64,000 bases of DNA from Brevibacillus centrosporus. Its GTDB lineage: Bacteria; Bacillota; Bacilli; Brevibacillales; Brevibacillaceae. The notes beneath the pieces are model-generated. The model was not told the DNA's origin. It searched no databases and saw only the letters and a program-made list of their open reading frames with translations. This document shows, piece by piece, positions 7,186-16,253 of this stretch. Positions within the stretch are counted from its first letter, which is position 1. Each line of letters starts with the position of its first letter. Position numbers and translations under genes: made by a program. The DNA lies in contig NZ_RHHP01000051.1 of assembly GCF_003710815.1 (NCBI RefSeq), positions 1-64,000 on the forward strand. Direction: 5' to 3'.

Positions 7186-9099
7186 ATGCAAATCGTAACG
7201 GTTGAAAATCTCTCCAAAAGCTACGGAGAGAAAGTTCTTTTTGACAACATTTCCTTTCATATCGGAGAGCAGCAGCGAATCGGCTTGATCGGCGTAAATG
7301 GGACAGGGAAATCCACCCTCTTGAAAATTATCGCGGGCTTGGATACGGCAGACAGCGGAAAGATCGTGCACGCCAACCGGTTTCATGTAGAGTATTTGCC
7401 GCAGAATCCGAGCTTTGATGAAGATTCTTCTATATTGGATCAGGTGTTTTATGGCGAATCAGCGCTGATCCAGCTGCTGCGGGAGTACGAAGGTGCTTTG
7501 GCAGACCTGCAGCTCTCGCCAAGCGATGAGAAAAAGCAGTCGCGTGTCTTGGCTCTACAGACCAAAATGGACGCCGCGGATGCCTGGGAGAGCAATACAC
7601 AGGCGAAGACGATCCTGACCCAGCTAGGCTTGCACGATTTCACGCAAAAGGTGGGCGAGCTTTCTGGCGGTCAGCGGAAACGGGTTGCCATGGCACGGGC
7701 TCTGATTCAGCCAGCGGACCTGCTGATTTTGGATGAGCCGACCAACCATATTGACAATGAAACCGTAGAGTGGCTGGAAGAGTACTTGTCCCGCTATAAA
7801 GGAGCATTGCTGCTCGTCACACATGATCGCTACTTTCTGGACCGTGTGACGAACCGGACCTTTGAGCTGGATCGCGGGAAGCTTTTCAGCTACGAGGGCA
7901 ATTACGCGACCTTCTTGGAAAAAAGGGCGGAGCGTGAGGATAATGAAGCCGCAGCAGAGAGCAAGCGGCAAAATTTGCTGAGACGCGAGCTTGCTTGGCT
8001 GCGCCGGGGAGCCAAAGCGCGAACCACCAAGCAAAAAGCGCGTGTACAACGAGCGGAGGAGCTGCGTGATCGTGTGGTCGAAGGACCAGGCGCCAAGATG
8101 GATATGGCGCTGGGAGCAAGCCGTCTCGGCAAAAAGGTCATTGAGCTGGAACAAATCAGCAAGTCTTACGGGGATCGCCAGCTGATCAAAGACTTCAGCT
8201 ACATCGTGCTTCCAGGCGACCGTGTAGGGATCATTGGCCCAAATGGAAGCGGAAAATCGACGCTGCTCAACATGCTGGCAGGAAGAATTCAGCCAGATGC
8301 AGGGACGATCGATATTGGCCAAACGGTGAAGATTGCTTACTACACGCAGGACAGCGTCGAAATGAATGAAAAACTGCGCGTGATCGAATACGTAAAGGAA
8401 GCGGCGGAAGTCATTCAGACGAGTGACGGGGAATCGATCACGGCCTCGCAAATGCTGGAGCGTTTCCTGTTCTCTCCGCATATGCAGTACACACCGATTT
8501 CCCGCCTGTCTGGTGGAGAACGCCGGCGTCTGTATTTGCTCCGCACGTTGATGGGGGAGCCGAATGTCCTTTTCCTGGATGAGCCGACGAACGATTTGGA
8601 TATTCAGACGCTGAGCATTTTGGAAGATTATCTGGAGCAGTTTCCGGGTGCGGTGATCACCGTTTCCCATGACCGTTACTTTTTGGATCGGACGGTTGAC
8701 CATCTGTTCGCTTTTGAGGGGCAGGGCCGTATCCGGGATTTTATGGGGAATTACTCCGAGTACCTGGAGGAGCGGCGGGCACAGAAAGCTGTCGCAGCGC
8801 CTACCCCTGCCGTTTCTAGTGAAAAAAGCGAGAATAGCAATGCCAACCGGGGAAACAACCGGACCAAAAAGCTTTCTTATAAGGATCAAAAAGAGTGGGA
8901 TGAAATCGAAGGCAAAATCGCAGCGCTGGAAGAGCGCAGCGTAGTGCTGAAGAAAGAGATTGCAGCATCCGGCAGCGATTACGGAAAAATCGAGAGGTTG
9001 TACGCCGAGGAACAGCAGGTAGCATCTGACCTGGAAGCGACGATTGAACGCTGGGCAGAGCTCTCCGCCATGGTGGAAGAGCTGGAGCAGGGAAAATAA
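7186..9099 (+). CDS. ABC-F family ribosome-associated ATPase (YfmR/Uup type)
   Basis: A 637-residue soluble protein with two ABC ATPase domains and no membrane part. Each half has a Walker A (GVNGTGKST, GPNGSGKST), a signature (LSGGQRKR, LSGGERRR) and a Walker B (LLILDEPTNHID, VLFLDEPTNDLD). An Arg/Lys-rich linker of about 80 residues with two long helices joins them, as in ABC-F proteins that bind the ribosomal E site. A C-terminal Lys/Glu coiled coil (about residues 565-637) matches the Uup/YfmR subgroup. Likely role: resolving stalled or poorly elongating ribosomes. An antibiotic-resistance role is not indicated. The start is the ATG at 7186 with AGGTGA upstream; an in-frame ATG at 7120 adds 22 unrelated residues. 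Confidence 0.9.
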   Translation: MQIVTVENLSKSYGEKVLFDNISFHIGEQQRIGLIGVNGTGKSTLLKIIAGLDTADSGKIVHANRFHVEYLPQNPSFDEDSSILDQVFYGESALIQLLREYEGALADLQLSPSDEKKQSRVLALQTKMDAADAWESNTQAKTILTQLGLHDFTQKVGELSGGQRKRVAMARALIQPADLLILDEPTNHIDNETVEWLEEYLSRYKGALLLVTHDRYFLDRVTNRTFELDRGKLFSYEGNYATFLEKRAEREDNEAAAESKRQNLLRRELAWLRRGAKARTTKQKARVQRAEELRDRVVEGPGAKMDMALGASRLGKKVIELEQISKSYGDRQLIKDFSYIVLPGDRVGIIGPNGSGKSTLLNMLAGRIQPDAGTIDIGQTVKIAYYTQDSVEMNEKLRVIEYVKEAAEVIQTSDGESITASQMLERFLFSPHMQYTPISRLSGGERRRLYLLRTLMGEPNVLFLDEPTNDLDIQTLSILEDYLEQFPGAVITVSHDRYFLDRTVDHLFAFEGQGRIRDFMGNYSEYLEERRAQKAVAAPTPAVSSEKSENSNANRGNNRTKKLSYKDQKEWDEIEGKIAALEERSVVLKKEIAASGSDYGKIERLYAEEQQVASDLEATIERWAELSAMVEELEQGK

Positions 9100-9212
9100 G
9101 AATTCTTGCTGCTAGTGCCAATCTCTGTGTATGTAGCCAGTAATTGTGGCTGTGAAACGACAGTGGGCTTCTGTAGACTGTAATAGATTACTTAGTAGAG
9201 GAGTCGCTGTCG

Positions 9213-9431
9213 TTGCCTGCCTACAAGTTAGACCCAGAATGGGTAATGTCTTATCTAACCATGCAAGAAGAGAAGCTCACCCTGGAGCTTCAACCAGACC
9301 AAAAAGATGTAGTGATGAACAAAATACGAGAATTGACATTGTCTATCATGTACAAGCAAGCCAGAAGATACCTGGTGTATTTTGAGTCTAGTGAACCGGA
9401 TGAAGAAGACAAAAACGTAAGACTCATGTGA
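9213..9431 (+). CDS. Small protein of unknown function
   Basis: 72 residues from a TTG start with AGAGGAG nine bases upstream. Charged, mostly helical, no membrane segment; it ends in an acidic tail (SSEPDEEDKN). A strong terminator follows the stop by 1 bp, so this is a real transcription unit end. I do not recognise the family. Confidence 0.6.
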   Translation: MPAYKLDPEWVMSYLTMQEEKLTLELQPDQKDVVMNKIRELTLSIMYKQARRYLVYFESSEPDEEDKNVRLM

Positions 9432-9432
9432 A

Positions 9433-9470
9433 AAAGACCCGCCTCAAAGCAGTAAGAGGCGGGTCTTTGC
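9433..9470 (+). terminator. Bidirectional terminator
   Basis: A perfect 13-bp stem, AAAGACCCGCCTC (9433-9445) with GAGGCGGGTCTTT (9456-9468). It serves the small gene on the plus strand and, by its A-run on the other side, the convergent ykuD-type gene. Confidence 0.85.
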
Positions 9471-9497
9471 TGTTTGTGAAAAAAGAAAAAGAGTGCA

Positions 9498-9860
9498 CTA
9501 TGTGGCCCTGATTCTTACAGGAGTGCCAATGGGGACGAGGCTTGCCAACGTATTCACATCTACGTTATACATTCGGATACAGCCGTGAGAGACGTATTTG
9601 CCGATGGAGGAAGGGTCATTGGTACCATGAATGCCGTAGTGGGGCTGGCTCAAACCAAGCCAATACGTGCCGAAAACGCTCAAAGGTCCGCCGGGGTAGG
9701 AATCCGGATAAGGGACTTTATTGATGATGGTGAAATCTCCTCGAGGAGTGGAAGTCGCAATTTTCCCCAATGCAACCGGAAAGGAGCGGACCCGTGTGGA
9801 GGCATCATACAAATCCAGGCGCAGCTTGGCGATGGAGATGCGGATGCTGTAATCAGGCAT
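9498..9860 (-). CDS. L,D-transpeptidase, single YkuD catalytic domain
   Basis: 120 residues that are almost exactly one YkuD domain. The active-site block is HGTN (His78) followed by SHGCIRM with catalytic Cys94 and Arg96. There is no signal peptide, LysM or other cell-wall module, unlike the classical YkuD with its LysM domain. AGGAGGTGAGATC before the ATG at 9860 fixes the start. Such enzymes cross-link or modify peptidoglycan stem peptides; how a leaderless one is exported, or whether it acts in the forespore or mother cell, is not shown. It begins 25 bp after the stop of the 9885-10130 gene, so the two are probably cotranscribed. Confidence 0.88.
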   Translation of the reverse strand: MPDYSIRISIAKLRLDLYDASTRVRSFPVALGKIATSTPRGDFTIINKVPYPDSYPGGPLSVFGTYWLGLSQPHYGIHGTNDPSSIGKYVSHGCIRMYNVDVNTLASLVPIGTPVRIRAT

Positions 9861-9884
9861 GATCTCACCTCCTGGCAAAATAGA

Positions 9885-10130
9885 TCAGCGCGCACGAAAA
9901 TCCAGAGAAAAGGGGTCGGGGTAACGCAAACCATCCCGGTAAAATAAGGTGCGCACCCAAGCGTACATACGCAGAGGGATAGACGGAAAGACGATGGCCA
10001 GCTGTCCCTTTTCCAGAATGGGCAAATCCACCGGGGACAAAATCTCGTACGGAACGCCTTCTTGATCCAATAACAGCTTGTATTTGTGAGCTTCACTCCA
10101 GCTGACCGGGTAGTAAAAGGATCTTTCCAT
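9885..10130 (-). CDS. Small protein of unknown function upstream of the L,D-transpeptidase
   Basis: 81 residues from an ATG with AAAGGTG nine bases upstream. An alternative GTG at 10157 gives 90 residues with no ribosome site. The sequence pattern (SWSEAHKYKLLLDQEGVPYEILS, then LPILEKGQLAIVFPS) resembles a small alpha/beta fold used in signal-transducing DUF2007-like proteins, but I cannot assign a family. No membrane segment is visible. Confidence 0.55.
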   Translation of the reverse strand: MERSFYYPVSWSEAHKYKLLLDQEGVPYEILSPVDLPILEKGQLAIVFPSIPLRMYAWVRTLFYRDGLRYPDPFSLDFRAR

Positions 10131-10187
10131 TTCATCCAACACCTTTCCATGGTTCACTATTACCCATTGTATGCGAACTCATTGAGA

Positions 10188-10230
10188 TAAAAAAAGAAAA
10201 CACAGCCTATTGAAGGAAAAATAGGCTGTG
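10188..10230 (-). terminator. Terminator of the pirin gene
   Basis: CACAGCCTAT (10201-10210) pairs perfectly with ATAGGCTGTG (10221-10230). On the minus strand it is followed by TTTTCTTTTTTT. Confidence 0.85.
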
Positions 10231-10249
10231 CTTGGATGAGGAAAAGGGC

Positions 10250-10951
10250 TTAAGGCAAATCGATCAGCATGAAATAGGTATCTTGGGTCGCGCGGATATC
10301 CAGGCTAGATGTTTTGGTGATGCGTGCGGCATCTCGTGTCTCAAGCGTGGCGTCCTCGTTTAGCACAAGCTCTCCTTCCATGACGAACAGATAGATGCGC
10401 CTGCCAGGATTTTGTTCAAAATGAACCGCTTTTCCTGCTTCCAGGCGCGAGAGGTAGAGCGTCAGGTCTTGATGGATTTTGGCCGTTTCTTCGCCGCCCT
10501 CGGTGGATACGACCGGGAGTAGCTGGTTCACCAGCTTGGCTGGATCGTATGACTTTTGCTCATAGGACGGAGTGAGGCCGTACTCTGCCGGCTCAAACCA
10601 GATTTGCAGGAACTTGACTTCCTCGGTCGCCGAGGGATTCATCTCGGAGTGAACGACCCCAGTGCCTGCACTCATCCGCTGTACTTCTCCCGGTCGAACG
10701 ACCTCCTGACGTCCCGTGCTGTCGCGGTGACCGAGCTGTCCTTGCAAAACGATCGAGACGATCTCCATTTCACGGTGAGGGTGTGAGCCAAATCCGGTTT
10801 GCGGGGCAACCGTATCGTCATTGAAGACGCGCAATGGCCCAAATCCCATATTGTCTGGATCATAGTAATCCGCAAAGGAAAAGCTGAAATTGCTTTTTAA
10901 CCAGCCGTGATCTGCTGTGTAGCGTGATGCGGCTTTATGTACGTCAATCAT
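10250..10951 (-). CDS. Pirin family protein (bicupin, quercetinase-like)
   Basis: A 233-residue bicupin. The N-terminal cupin carries the pirin metal ligands H57 and H59 (in GSHPHREMEIVSIVLQG) and H101 and E103 (in GTGVVHSEMN). The C-terminal cupin lacks ligands, as usual. Length matches the YhhW/pirin group, some of which oxidise quercetin in vitro; the physiological substrate is unknown. The start at 10951 is fixed by GAGGAGGC five bases upstream; an ATG six codons earlier would overlap this site. Monocistronic. Confidence 0.9.
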   Translation of the reverse strand: MIDVHKAASRYTADHGWLKSNFSFSFADYYDPDNMGFGPLRVFNDDTVAPQTGFGSHPHREMEIVSIVLQGQLGHRDSTGRQEVVRPGEVQRMSAGTGVVHSEMNPSATEEVKFLQIWFEPAEYGLTPSYEQKSYDPAKLVNQLLPVVSTEGGEETAKIHQDLTLYLSRLEAGKAVHFEQNPGRRIYLFVMEGELVLNEDATLETRDAARITKTSSLDIRATQDTYFMLIDLP

Positions 10952-11075
10952 GAGAAGCCTCCTCGTCATTCTAGGTTCTGTCCGTTATCGTAACGCTATC
11001 CCTTACTTTTGTGAATGATTTTCGCCCGATTTCATTGTAAAGTGGAAGCAGGTGGCAATTAGGAGGGACTCTCGT

Positions 11076-11834
11076 GTGACGCAGACTCATTTGCACTTCA
11101 ACATGCATATAGGCAGAAAGAAACCGGAAAGCGTGATCAATCGGGAAACTGCTTGTCCATTTTGCGACACCAATAACCTGACGAATATCCTCGAGCAGCG
11201 CGGGTCCATGATCTGGCTTATGAACAAGTTCCCCGTTTTGCAGGATACCTATCAGACGGTTCTGATCGAGTCGGATGATTGCGAAGGGGATTGGTCGACT
11301 TATTCAAAAGCACACGTGCATGAGCTGCTCTCGTTTGGCGTAGAGAAGTGGCAGGAGCTTTCGAATAGCGGATCTTTTCAATCTGTGCTCTTCTTCAAGA
11401 ACCACGGACCGTACTCCGGGGGCAGCATTCGCCATCCACATATGCAAATTGTTGGCTTGAATAACTACGATTATCGCAGCCAAGTAAAGGAAATGGACTT
11501 TGAGGGAATCACCATTGACCGCGGGCGAGGGGTGGAGTGCAATCTGTCTACCCATCCGCGCGCAGGCTTTTTTGAATACAACGTGATCCTAACAGACTGG
11601 GATCAGCTGGACAGGATGGCTGAGTACTTACAGATTCTGGCACACTGGATTTTGAACCACGTCAATCGCCGTTGTCTCAGCTATAACTTTTTCTTTTATC
11701 GCTGGGGAGACAAGCTGATCGCAAAAGCCGTGCCACGCTTTGTTACCTCTCCGCTCTACATCGGCTATTCCATTCCGCAGGTGGCCAATAATTTGGATGA
11801 TATGGTTACAGAAATGAAGCATCTTTACTTTTAG
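11076..11834 (+). CDS. DUF4931 family HIT-like protein (GalT-related fold)
   Basis: 252 residues from a GTG with AGGAGGG five bases upstream. A zinc-type C27-P-F-C30 precedes a beta-rich domain. The segment SGGSIRHPHMQIVG (H120-P-H122-M-Q) resembles the active-site HPHxQ of galactose-1-phosphate uridylyltransferases and other HIT-superfamily nucleotidyl transferases. The enzyme is probably a nucleotide transferase or hydrolase; the substrate is unknown. It is followed 14 bp later by a GNAT gene on the same strand. Confidence 0.7.
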   Translation: MTQTHLHFNMHIGRKKPESVINRETACPFCDTNNLTNILEQRGSMIWLMNKFPVLQDTYQTVLIESDDCEGDWSTYSKAHVHELLSFGVEKWQELSNSGSFQSVLFFKNHGPYSGGSIRHPHMQIVGLNNYDYRSQVKEMDFEGITIDRGRGVECNLSTHPRAGFFEYNVILTDWDQLDRMAEYLQILAHWILNHVNRRCLSYNFFFYRWGDKLIAKAVPRFVTSPLYIGYSIPQVANNLDDMVTEMKHLYF

Positions 11835-11848
11835 GGGGCATGGAGAGT

Positions 11849-12709
11849 ATGGGGTATCAAGTTCGTGGAACCACACAAATGACAGCAGAAGAGCTGTCCG
11901 CAGTAAAGCAGCTGGTGAAAGTATGCAATGAGCATGACGGAATTGACCTTAAAATAAATCCAGACATGCTCACTCGACGTTCGGGTACTCACTCGGAAGA
12001 TTTTTTGTGCTACGAAGACGATCAGCTGGTAGGTTTCTTGGGGATGTACGTATTTCATGGAGCAGAGGCGGAAGTAAGCGGCATGGTGCATCCGCAGTAT
12101 CGCAGAAAAGGAATTTTCCGGGCGATGCAGGCTCAGGCGGCAGAAGAATGTCAACAAAGAAAGATTCCTGAGCAGCTGTTTATCGTTCAAAGAGAGTCTT
12201 TGTCGGGAAAAGCCTGCATGGAGCATTTGGGAGCGCAGTATAAATTTTCGGAGTATTGGATGGACCTGGAGGGGGAAAAGAAAAACGTCCCCGTGTGCGC
12301 TATCCAGATGCGTGCTGCAGAAAAGGCTGATTTGGAAACGTTGATCTGGCTGAATGTCCACGGCTTTCAGATGGAGGAAGAGCAGGCGAGAGAAATGAGC
12401 AAGCGCATCGAAGGCGAGTCGAACAGCAAAACGTACCTCATCTTAGTCGAGGATAAGCCTGTCGGCAAGATCAGCGCGATGATCAGTGAGGGAAAAGGCT
12501 TTATTTTCGGCTTCTGTGTGCATCCCGATCATCAGGGAAAAGGGTATGGACGGCAAGCGTTGGCGAAAACGATCGAGCTGATTTTCGAGCAAGGCTACGA
12601 GGAAATGTCACTGGAGGTCGCCTGCGAGAACAGTCATGCGCTCGGTCTTTACGAATCGTGCGGATTTGTCGTCAAATCGGCGAACGATTACTACAAGCTA
12701 CTACTTTAA
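11849..12709 (+). CDS. GNAT N-acetyltransferase with tandem GNAT domains
   Basis: A 286-residue protein. The C-terminal domain (about residues 150-286) has a full acetyl-CoA loop motif, FGFCVHPDHQGKGYGRQAL, and a typical end, ALGLYESCGFVV. The N-terminal domain has a second, more divergent loop, GMVHPQYRRKGIFRAM. Two-domain GNATs of this kind usually modify amino groups on small molecules or peptides; the substrate is unknown. Two ATGs, 11840 and 11849, are possible; the second has the better distance from the GGGGG site. Confidence 0.85.
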   Translation: MGYQVRGTTQMTAEELSAVKQLVKVCNEHDGIDLKINPDMLTRRSGTHSEDFLCYEDDQLVGFLGMYVFHGAEAEVSGMVHPQYRRKGIFRAMQAQAAEECQQRKIPEQLFIVQRESLSGKACMEHLGAQYKFSEYWMDLEGEKKNVPVCAIQMRAAEKADLETLIWLNVHGFQMEEEQAREMSKRIEGESNSKTYLILVEDKPVGKISAMISEGKGFIFGFCVHPDHQGKGYGRQALAKTIELIFEQGYEEMSLEVACENSHALGLYESCGFVVKSANDYYKLLL

Positions 12710-12803
12710 TTGCACAGTTGCACCCCACGATTGGAAATGTAGTTTGGTTCCGTGCTACGATAGAGAAGATTGAGGGAAGAGTGCGGAAAAGGAGTGACGA
12801 GTG

Positions 12804-13943
12804 ATGAAGCTGTTGTCCATCGAACCGACGCCGAGTCCAAACGTAATGAAGCTGAACGTAGACGAGCGTTTGCCGGATGGTGTCCAACATGTCTATACAA
12901 AAGAGAATGTCGCCAAGTACCCGGAGTTGATGGGGAAGCTGCTGGCGATTGAAGGAGTTACCTCTATTTTTCATACCGCTGATTTTTTGGCGCTGGAAAG
13001 AAAGTCAAACGCGGATTGGCAGCGCATCTTGACCCAGTCCCGAGAGATTCTTCAGGCAGGAGAAGGAACGGCCATACCGGTATTGGCAGCAACGGATGGA
13101 GCCGCTTTTGGGGAGGCCCAGGTCTTTATCCAGATGTTCCGGGAAGTGCCCATGCAGGTAAAAGTCACGATGGGGACAGAACAGATCCGTGCAGCATTGC
13201 CGGAGAGGTTTGGACAAGCAGCGATGCGAGCTGGCTCGGCCTCGCCAAACCTGATCATGGAGCGCAAATGGGTGGAGCACGGTGTCCGTTATGGCGATCT
13301 GCGAGAGATCGGAGAAGAAGTCGCACAAGAGATCGTGGCTTCGTATCCGGAAGAGCGAGTGGAGGAGCTTGTGGAGCGTGCCTTGCAGTTGGGGGAAGGG
13401 GAAGCACCAGAGCCTGTCATCCGTGAAAAGAAAGTCGTTACCCTGCAGATGCTGGATGATCCGGATTGGCAAAACCGGTACGCGGCATTGGATCGCATGG
13501 AGCCAACGGAAGAGGATTTGCCTGTGCTGGAGAAAGCTCTGAAGGACACGAAGCCTTCGATCCGCAGGCTGGCGGTCGTCTATCTCGGGATGGTTGGAGG
13601 AGATGCTGTCTTCCCGTTGCTGTTCCAAGCTTTAAAGGATGATTCGGTATCCGTCAGAAGAACGGCTGGAGATACCTTGTCTGATCTGGGGGATCCACGG
13701 GCGACGGGACCGATGTGTGAAGCATTGCAGGACCGCAACAAGCTCGTTCGCTGGCGTGCAGCGCGTTTCCTGTACGAAGTGGGAGACGAGTCAGCACTTC
13801 CAGCATTGCGAGCGGCCCAGAACGATCCGGAGTTTGAAGTCAGCCTGCAGGTGCAAATGGCTGTGGAGCGGATCGAAAGCGGGGAAGCCGCCAGCGGTAC
13901 GGTCTGGCAGCAAATGACACGCAGAAACGAACAAAGCGAATAA
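12804..13943 (+). CDS. CvfC-like protein: NifU N-terminal domain plus HEAT repeats
   Basis: A 379-residue soluble protein. Residues 1-85 form a NifU/Nfu N-terminal-type scaffold domain (SIEPTPSPNVMKLNV ... GVTSIFHTADFLALERK). A middle segment is followed by at least three HEAT-like repeats at about 230-350 (e.g. 'LEKALKDTKPSIRRLAVVYLG', 'LFQALKDDSVSVRRTAGDTLSDLGD'). This architecture is that of the 'conserved virulence factor C' family known from Staphylococcus, whose molecular function is not settled; a role in iron-sulfur or redox homeostasis is only suggested by the Nfu-N domain. AAGGAGTGA precedes overlapping GTG-ATG starts; I chose the ATG. Confidence 0.8.
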   Translation: MKLLSIEPTPSPNVMKLNVDERLPDGVQHVYTKENVAKYPELMGKLLAIEGVTSIFHTADFLALERKSNADWQRILTQSREILQAGEGTAIPVLAATDGAAFGEAQVFIQMFREVPMQVKVTMGTEQIRAALPERFGQAAMRAGSASPNLIMERKWVEHGVRYGDLREIGEEVAQEIVASYPEERVEELVERALQLGEGEAPEPVIREKKVVTLQMLDDPDWQNRYAALDRMEPTEEDLPVLEKALKDTKPSIRRLAVVYLGMVGGDAVFPLLFQALKDDSVSVRRTAGDTLSDLGDPRATGPMCEALQDRNKLVRWRAARFLYEVGDESALPALRAAQNDPEFEVSLQVQMAVERIESGEAASGTVWQQMTRRNEQSE

Positions 13944-13964
13944 GAGCGTGACTCTCATATATAG

Positions 13965-13996
13965 AAAACAGGGGTGCACTGGCCCCTGTTTTTTCT
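13965..13996 (+). terminator. Terminator of the CvfC-like gene
   Basis: AACAGGGG (13967-13974) pairs with CCCCTGTT (13983-13990), followed by TTTTTC. Confidence 0.85.
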
Positions 13997-14056
13997 TAAG
14001 TACAGTAAAAATGAATAAGTTACTAGCCGTTTTCTAACGTGCAGCTCTGCTTTCGG

Positions 14057-14761
14057 TCAATTCACCTGCAAAATGCCTCCGTAAAAAGCATGGTCATGAC
14101 GGCGAGCAGTCGCCCATGCCTGATTTCCATAGTCAAAATGCCACCACTCATCCGAATAGTTCGTAAATCCGGCTTGAATCATGATGTGATACAAAAGTCG
14201 GCGGTTGCGCTGGATTTGCCGCTCCTGGTCGTCACTGGGCAGATGGATTTCGAAAAAACGTGTATGGGCCCGATCAGTAAAGTCATCAAAGGGAGTACCC
14301 ATGTCCAGCCAGCCGTTGAGACCTGCTATCGTCAAGTCAACAGCACCGCCAGTCAAATGACGGGGAGGACGCTCAGGATTGTGGGAGGGCCGGGCTACGA
14401 ACCGGTGGAGCTCCTCGTAAAAAGCTTCTCCTTCCGTCCAGCCTTGTGAGAGGAGCTGGCTTTTTAGGCGATTATACAGGGATTGCTGCACTTCTAGCGG
14501 GCGCCACCCATCCAATACAACGAGATGATGGTCGGGTGGGAGCAAGCCCGCGGCTTCGACCAGACGGTCAGCAACGGAACGCCGAACGAAGCAATCGGAT
14601 CGCGCGCCAGCCACCCCCTCGTGATAGTAAGCAGGATATACTGCTATTGCGGGGGCATACTGCAACAGAGGGACGACGGGTTCGTTGGTTTCCAGGATCT
14701 TTGGCAAGCTAGCTAAAGCGGCGCTTGATTCCGATTCTGGGATGGGAGTGGTAAACTTCAT
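14057..14761 (-). CDS. VanX/DdpX-like D-Ala-D-Ala dipeptidase (M15 family)
   Basis: 234 residues with all M15D zinc and catalytic positions visible: R87 in GWRP, H135 and D142 in PPRHLTGGAVDLT, E205 and H208 in DEWWHFDYG. Members cleave D-Ala-D-Ala or related D-dipeptides; outside vancomycin gene clusters they serve in cell-wall recycling or sporulation. There is no vanH/vanA neighbour, so resistance is not suggested. There is no signal peptide, so it acts in the cytoplasm. The start at 14761 is set by AAGGGTG ten bases upstream; a longer ORF reaches 14833 without a ribosome site. Confidence 0.88.
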   Translation of the reverse strand: MKFTTPIPESESSAALASLPKILETNEPVVPLLQYAPAIAVYPAYYHEGVAGARSDCFVRRSVADRLVEAAGLLPPDHHLVVLDGWRPLEVQQSLYNRLKSQLLSQGWTEGEAFYEELHRFVARPSHNPERPPRHLTGGAVDLTIAGLNGWLDMGTPFDDFTDRAHTRFFEIHLPSDDQERQIQRNRRLLYHIMIQAGFTNYSDEWWHFDYGNQAWATARRHDHAFYGGILQVN

Positions 14762-14950
14762 AGGTCGAAAACACCCTTCTGCGGGATTTTTTTCATTATA
14801 GCACGAGATGCATAAGGAAATTATTGGTATCAACCAGTATAAAAATAGACACAGTTCAATAATGGTTGACTACTTGTGATCTATCCCTTATTCTAGGAGA
14901 GGGTTTTCGATCATGTTATCAACATTGCTAGTGCGTAGGGGAGATTGTGT

Positions 14951-16243
14951 ATGACAACCAATCACTATGACGTAGTTATTGTAGGTGGAGGACTCGCTGG
15001 TTTATCCAGTGCCGCCTATCTTTCGTCGAAAGGCAAAAAAGTAGCAGTTTTGGAGCGCGGACAACTAGGCGGTCGTGCCGTTACGCTGAAGATCAAAGGA
15101 TTTAACTTTAACTTTGGTGCACACGCTATTTACGCTCGTGATAGCTCCGTTTTGAAAACGTTTGAAAAAGAGCTGGACCTTCACATTGACTGGCAAGACT
15201 TTAATCCGACAAAAGCGAAGTACGATATCGGGAACGATCTGACAGCTGTTCCAGCGAATGTACAAGGCTTGTTCCAAACCAAGCTGCTCAAAGGCTTGGA
15301 CAAAGTATTGTTTACGTTTGAAATCTTGAAAACGATGCTGAAGATGGAAACGGGACATCCGCATATGTCTATCCAAAAATGGATGGAGAAGAAAAACGTC
15401 AATGAAGAAGTAAAAGAAATGATGCTGACACTGGCTTCCTCCAACTTCTTTACACGTGAACCGGAAAAAATCCCGTCTGACGTATTCTTTTCCTATTACA
15501 GCAGACTGTTCACGACCAATAAGCCAGTAGCGTATATTGGCGGAGGCTGGCAGGCGCTGATTAACGAATTCGTTCGTGTCATCGAGGCGAATAACGGCGT
15601 CATCCTGACGAAGACAAAAGTAGAAAGTTTCCACGTAGAAGAAGATCGCGTCGTGGGAGTGGTAACACCGGAGGGCGAGTTTACGGCAGATGAGTTTATC
15701 AGCTGTATCCCGCCGAAAGAAATGGTGAAGGTATTTGCGGAAACGCGGTTGGAGCATGCCATTGCCCAGCACGCAGAATACGAGCCTACCGTTGTTATTG
15801 TGTACGACATTGGCTTGAAAGAGCGCATCGATGTTCCGTATTCCTATATTTACGACAAGCAAAACAACATCTTTATCACGGACATTTCCTACTACGATCA
15901 GACCTGTGTGCCAGAAGGCGGTCAGCTGCTCCAAGCGACAGCGTACATGCGCCAGTCTGATGTAGGGAACAAGGAATTGGCAGAGCAACGCAAGCTGGAA
16001 ATCGAAGCGCTGTACGACAAGCACTTTGCCGGCTGGCGTGAGCAGCTGGTCGTTCCTCGCGTCTCCACACGTGCCATCGTACAGGAGATCAAATGGACCA
16101 TGAACCAGAAGCCTATGCCAATCTTCATGCCTGACTATCGCAACCTGTTCTTTGCAGGTGACTGGTGCGAAGGCCAAGGACAACTGTCCGAGCTTTCTTT
16201 CTCCAGTGCCATGAACGTTGCGAAGTTAATTTTGGAAAAATAA
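14951..16243 (+). CDS. FAD-dependent oxidoreductase, phytoene desaturase-like
   Basis: A 430-residue flavoprotein of the amine-oxidase/phytoene-desaturase superfamily. The N-terminal dinucleotide fold is VVIVGGGLAGLSSAAYL (residues 8-24) followed by a GGRA motif, and the C-terminal FAD motif is NLFFAGDWCEGQGQLSELSFSSAMNVA. The middle part carries a substrate domain without membrane segments. No crtB or other carotenoid gene is adjacent, so the substrate is unknown. GGGGAG precedes the ATG by about 8 nt. Confidence 0.82.
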   Translation: MTTNHYDVVIVGGGLAGLSSAAYLSSKGKKVAVLERGQLGGRAVTLKIKGFNFNFGAHAIYARDSSVLKTFEKELDLHIDWQDFNPTKAKYDIGNDLTAVPANVQGLFQTKLLKGLDKVLFTFEILKTMLKMETGHPHMSIQKWMEKKNVNEEVKEMMLTLASSNFFTREPEKIPSDVFFSYYSRLFTTNKPVAYIGGGWQALINEFVRVIEANNGVILTKTKVESFHVEEDRVVGVVTPEGEFTADEFISCIPPKEMVKVFAETRLEHAIAQHAEYEPTVVIVYDIGLKERIDVPYSYIYDKQNNIFITDISYYDQTCVPEGGQLLQATAYMRQSDVGNKELAEQRKLEIEALYDKHFAGWREQLVVPRVSTRAIVQEIKWTMNQKPMPIFMPDYRNLFFAGDWCEGQGQLSELSFSSAMNVAKLILEK

Positions 16244-16253
16244 TTCATCTGTT

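Noticed and set aside
7624..8889. 421-residue ORF opposite the ABC-F gene
   Set aside because: Fully antisense to a gene with secure motifs; its residue composition is that of a reverse-complement shadow.
14057..14761. Vancomycin resistance gene
   Set aside because: The protein has the VanX catalytic set, but there are no vanH, vanA or vanS/vanR neighbours; housekeeping D,D-dipeptidases of this family are common.
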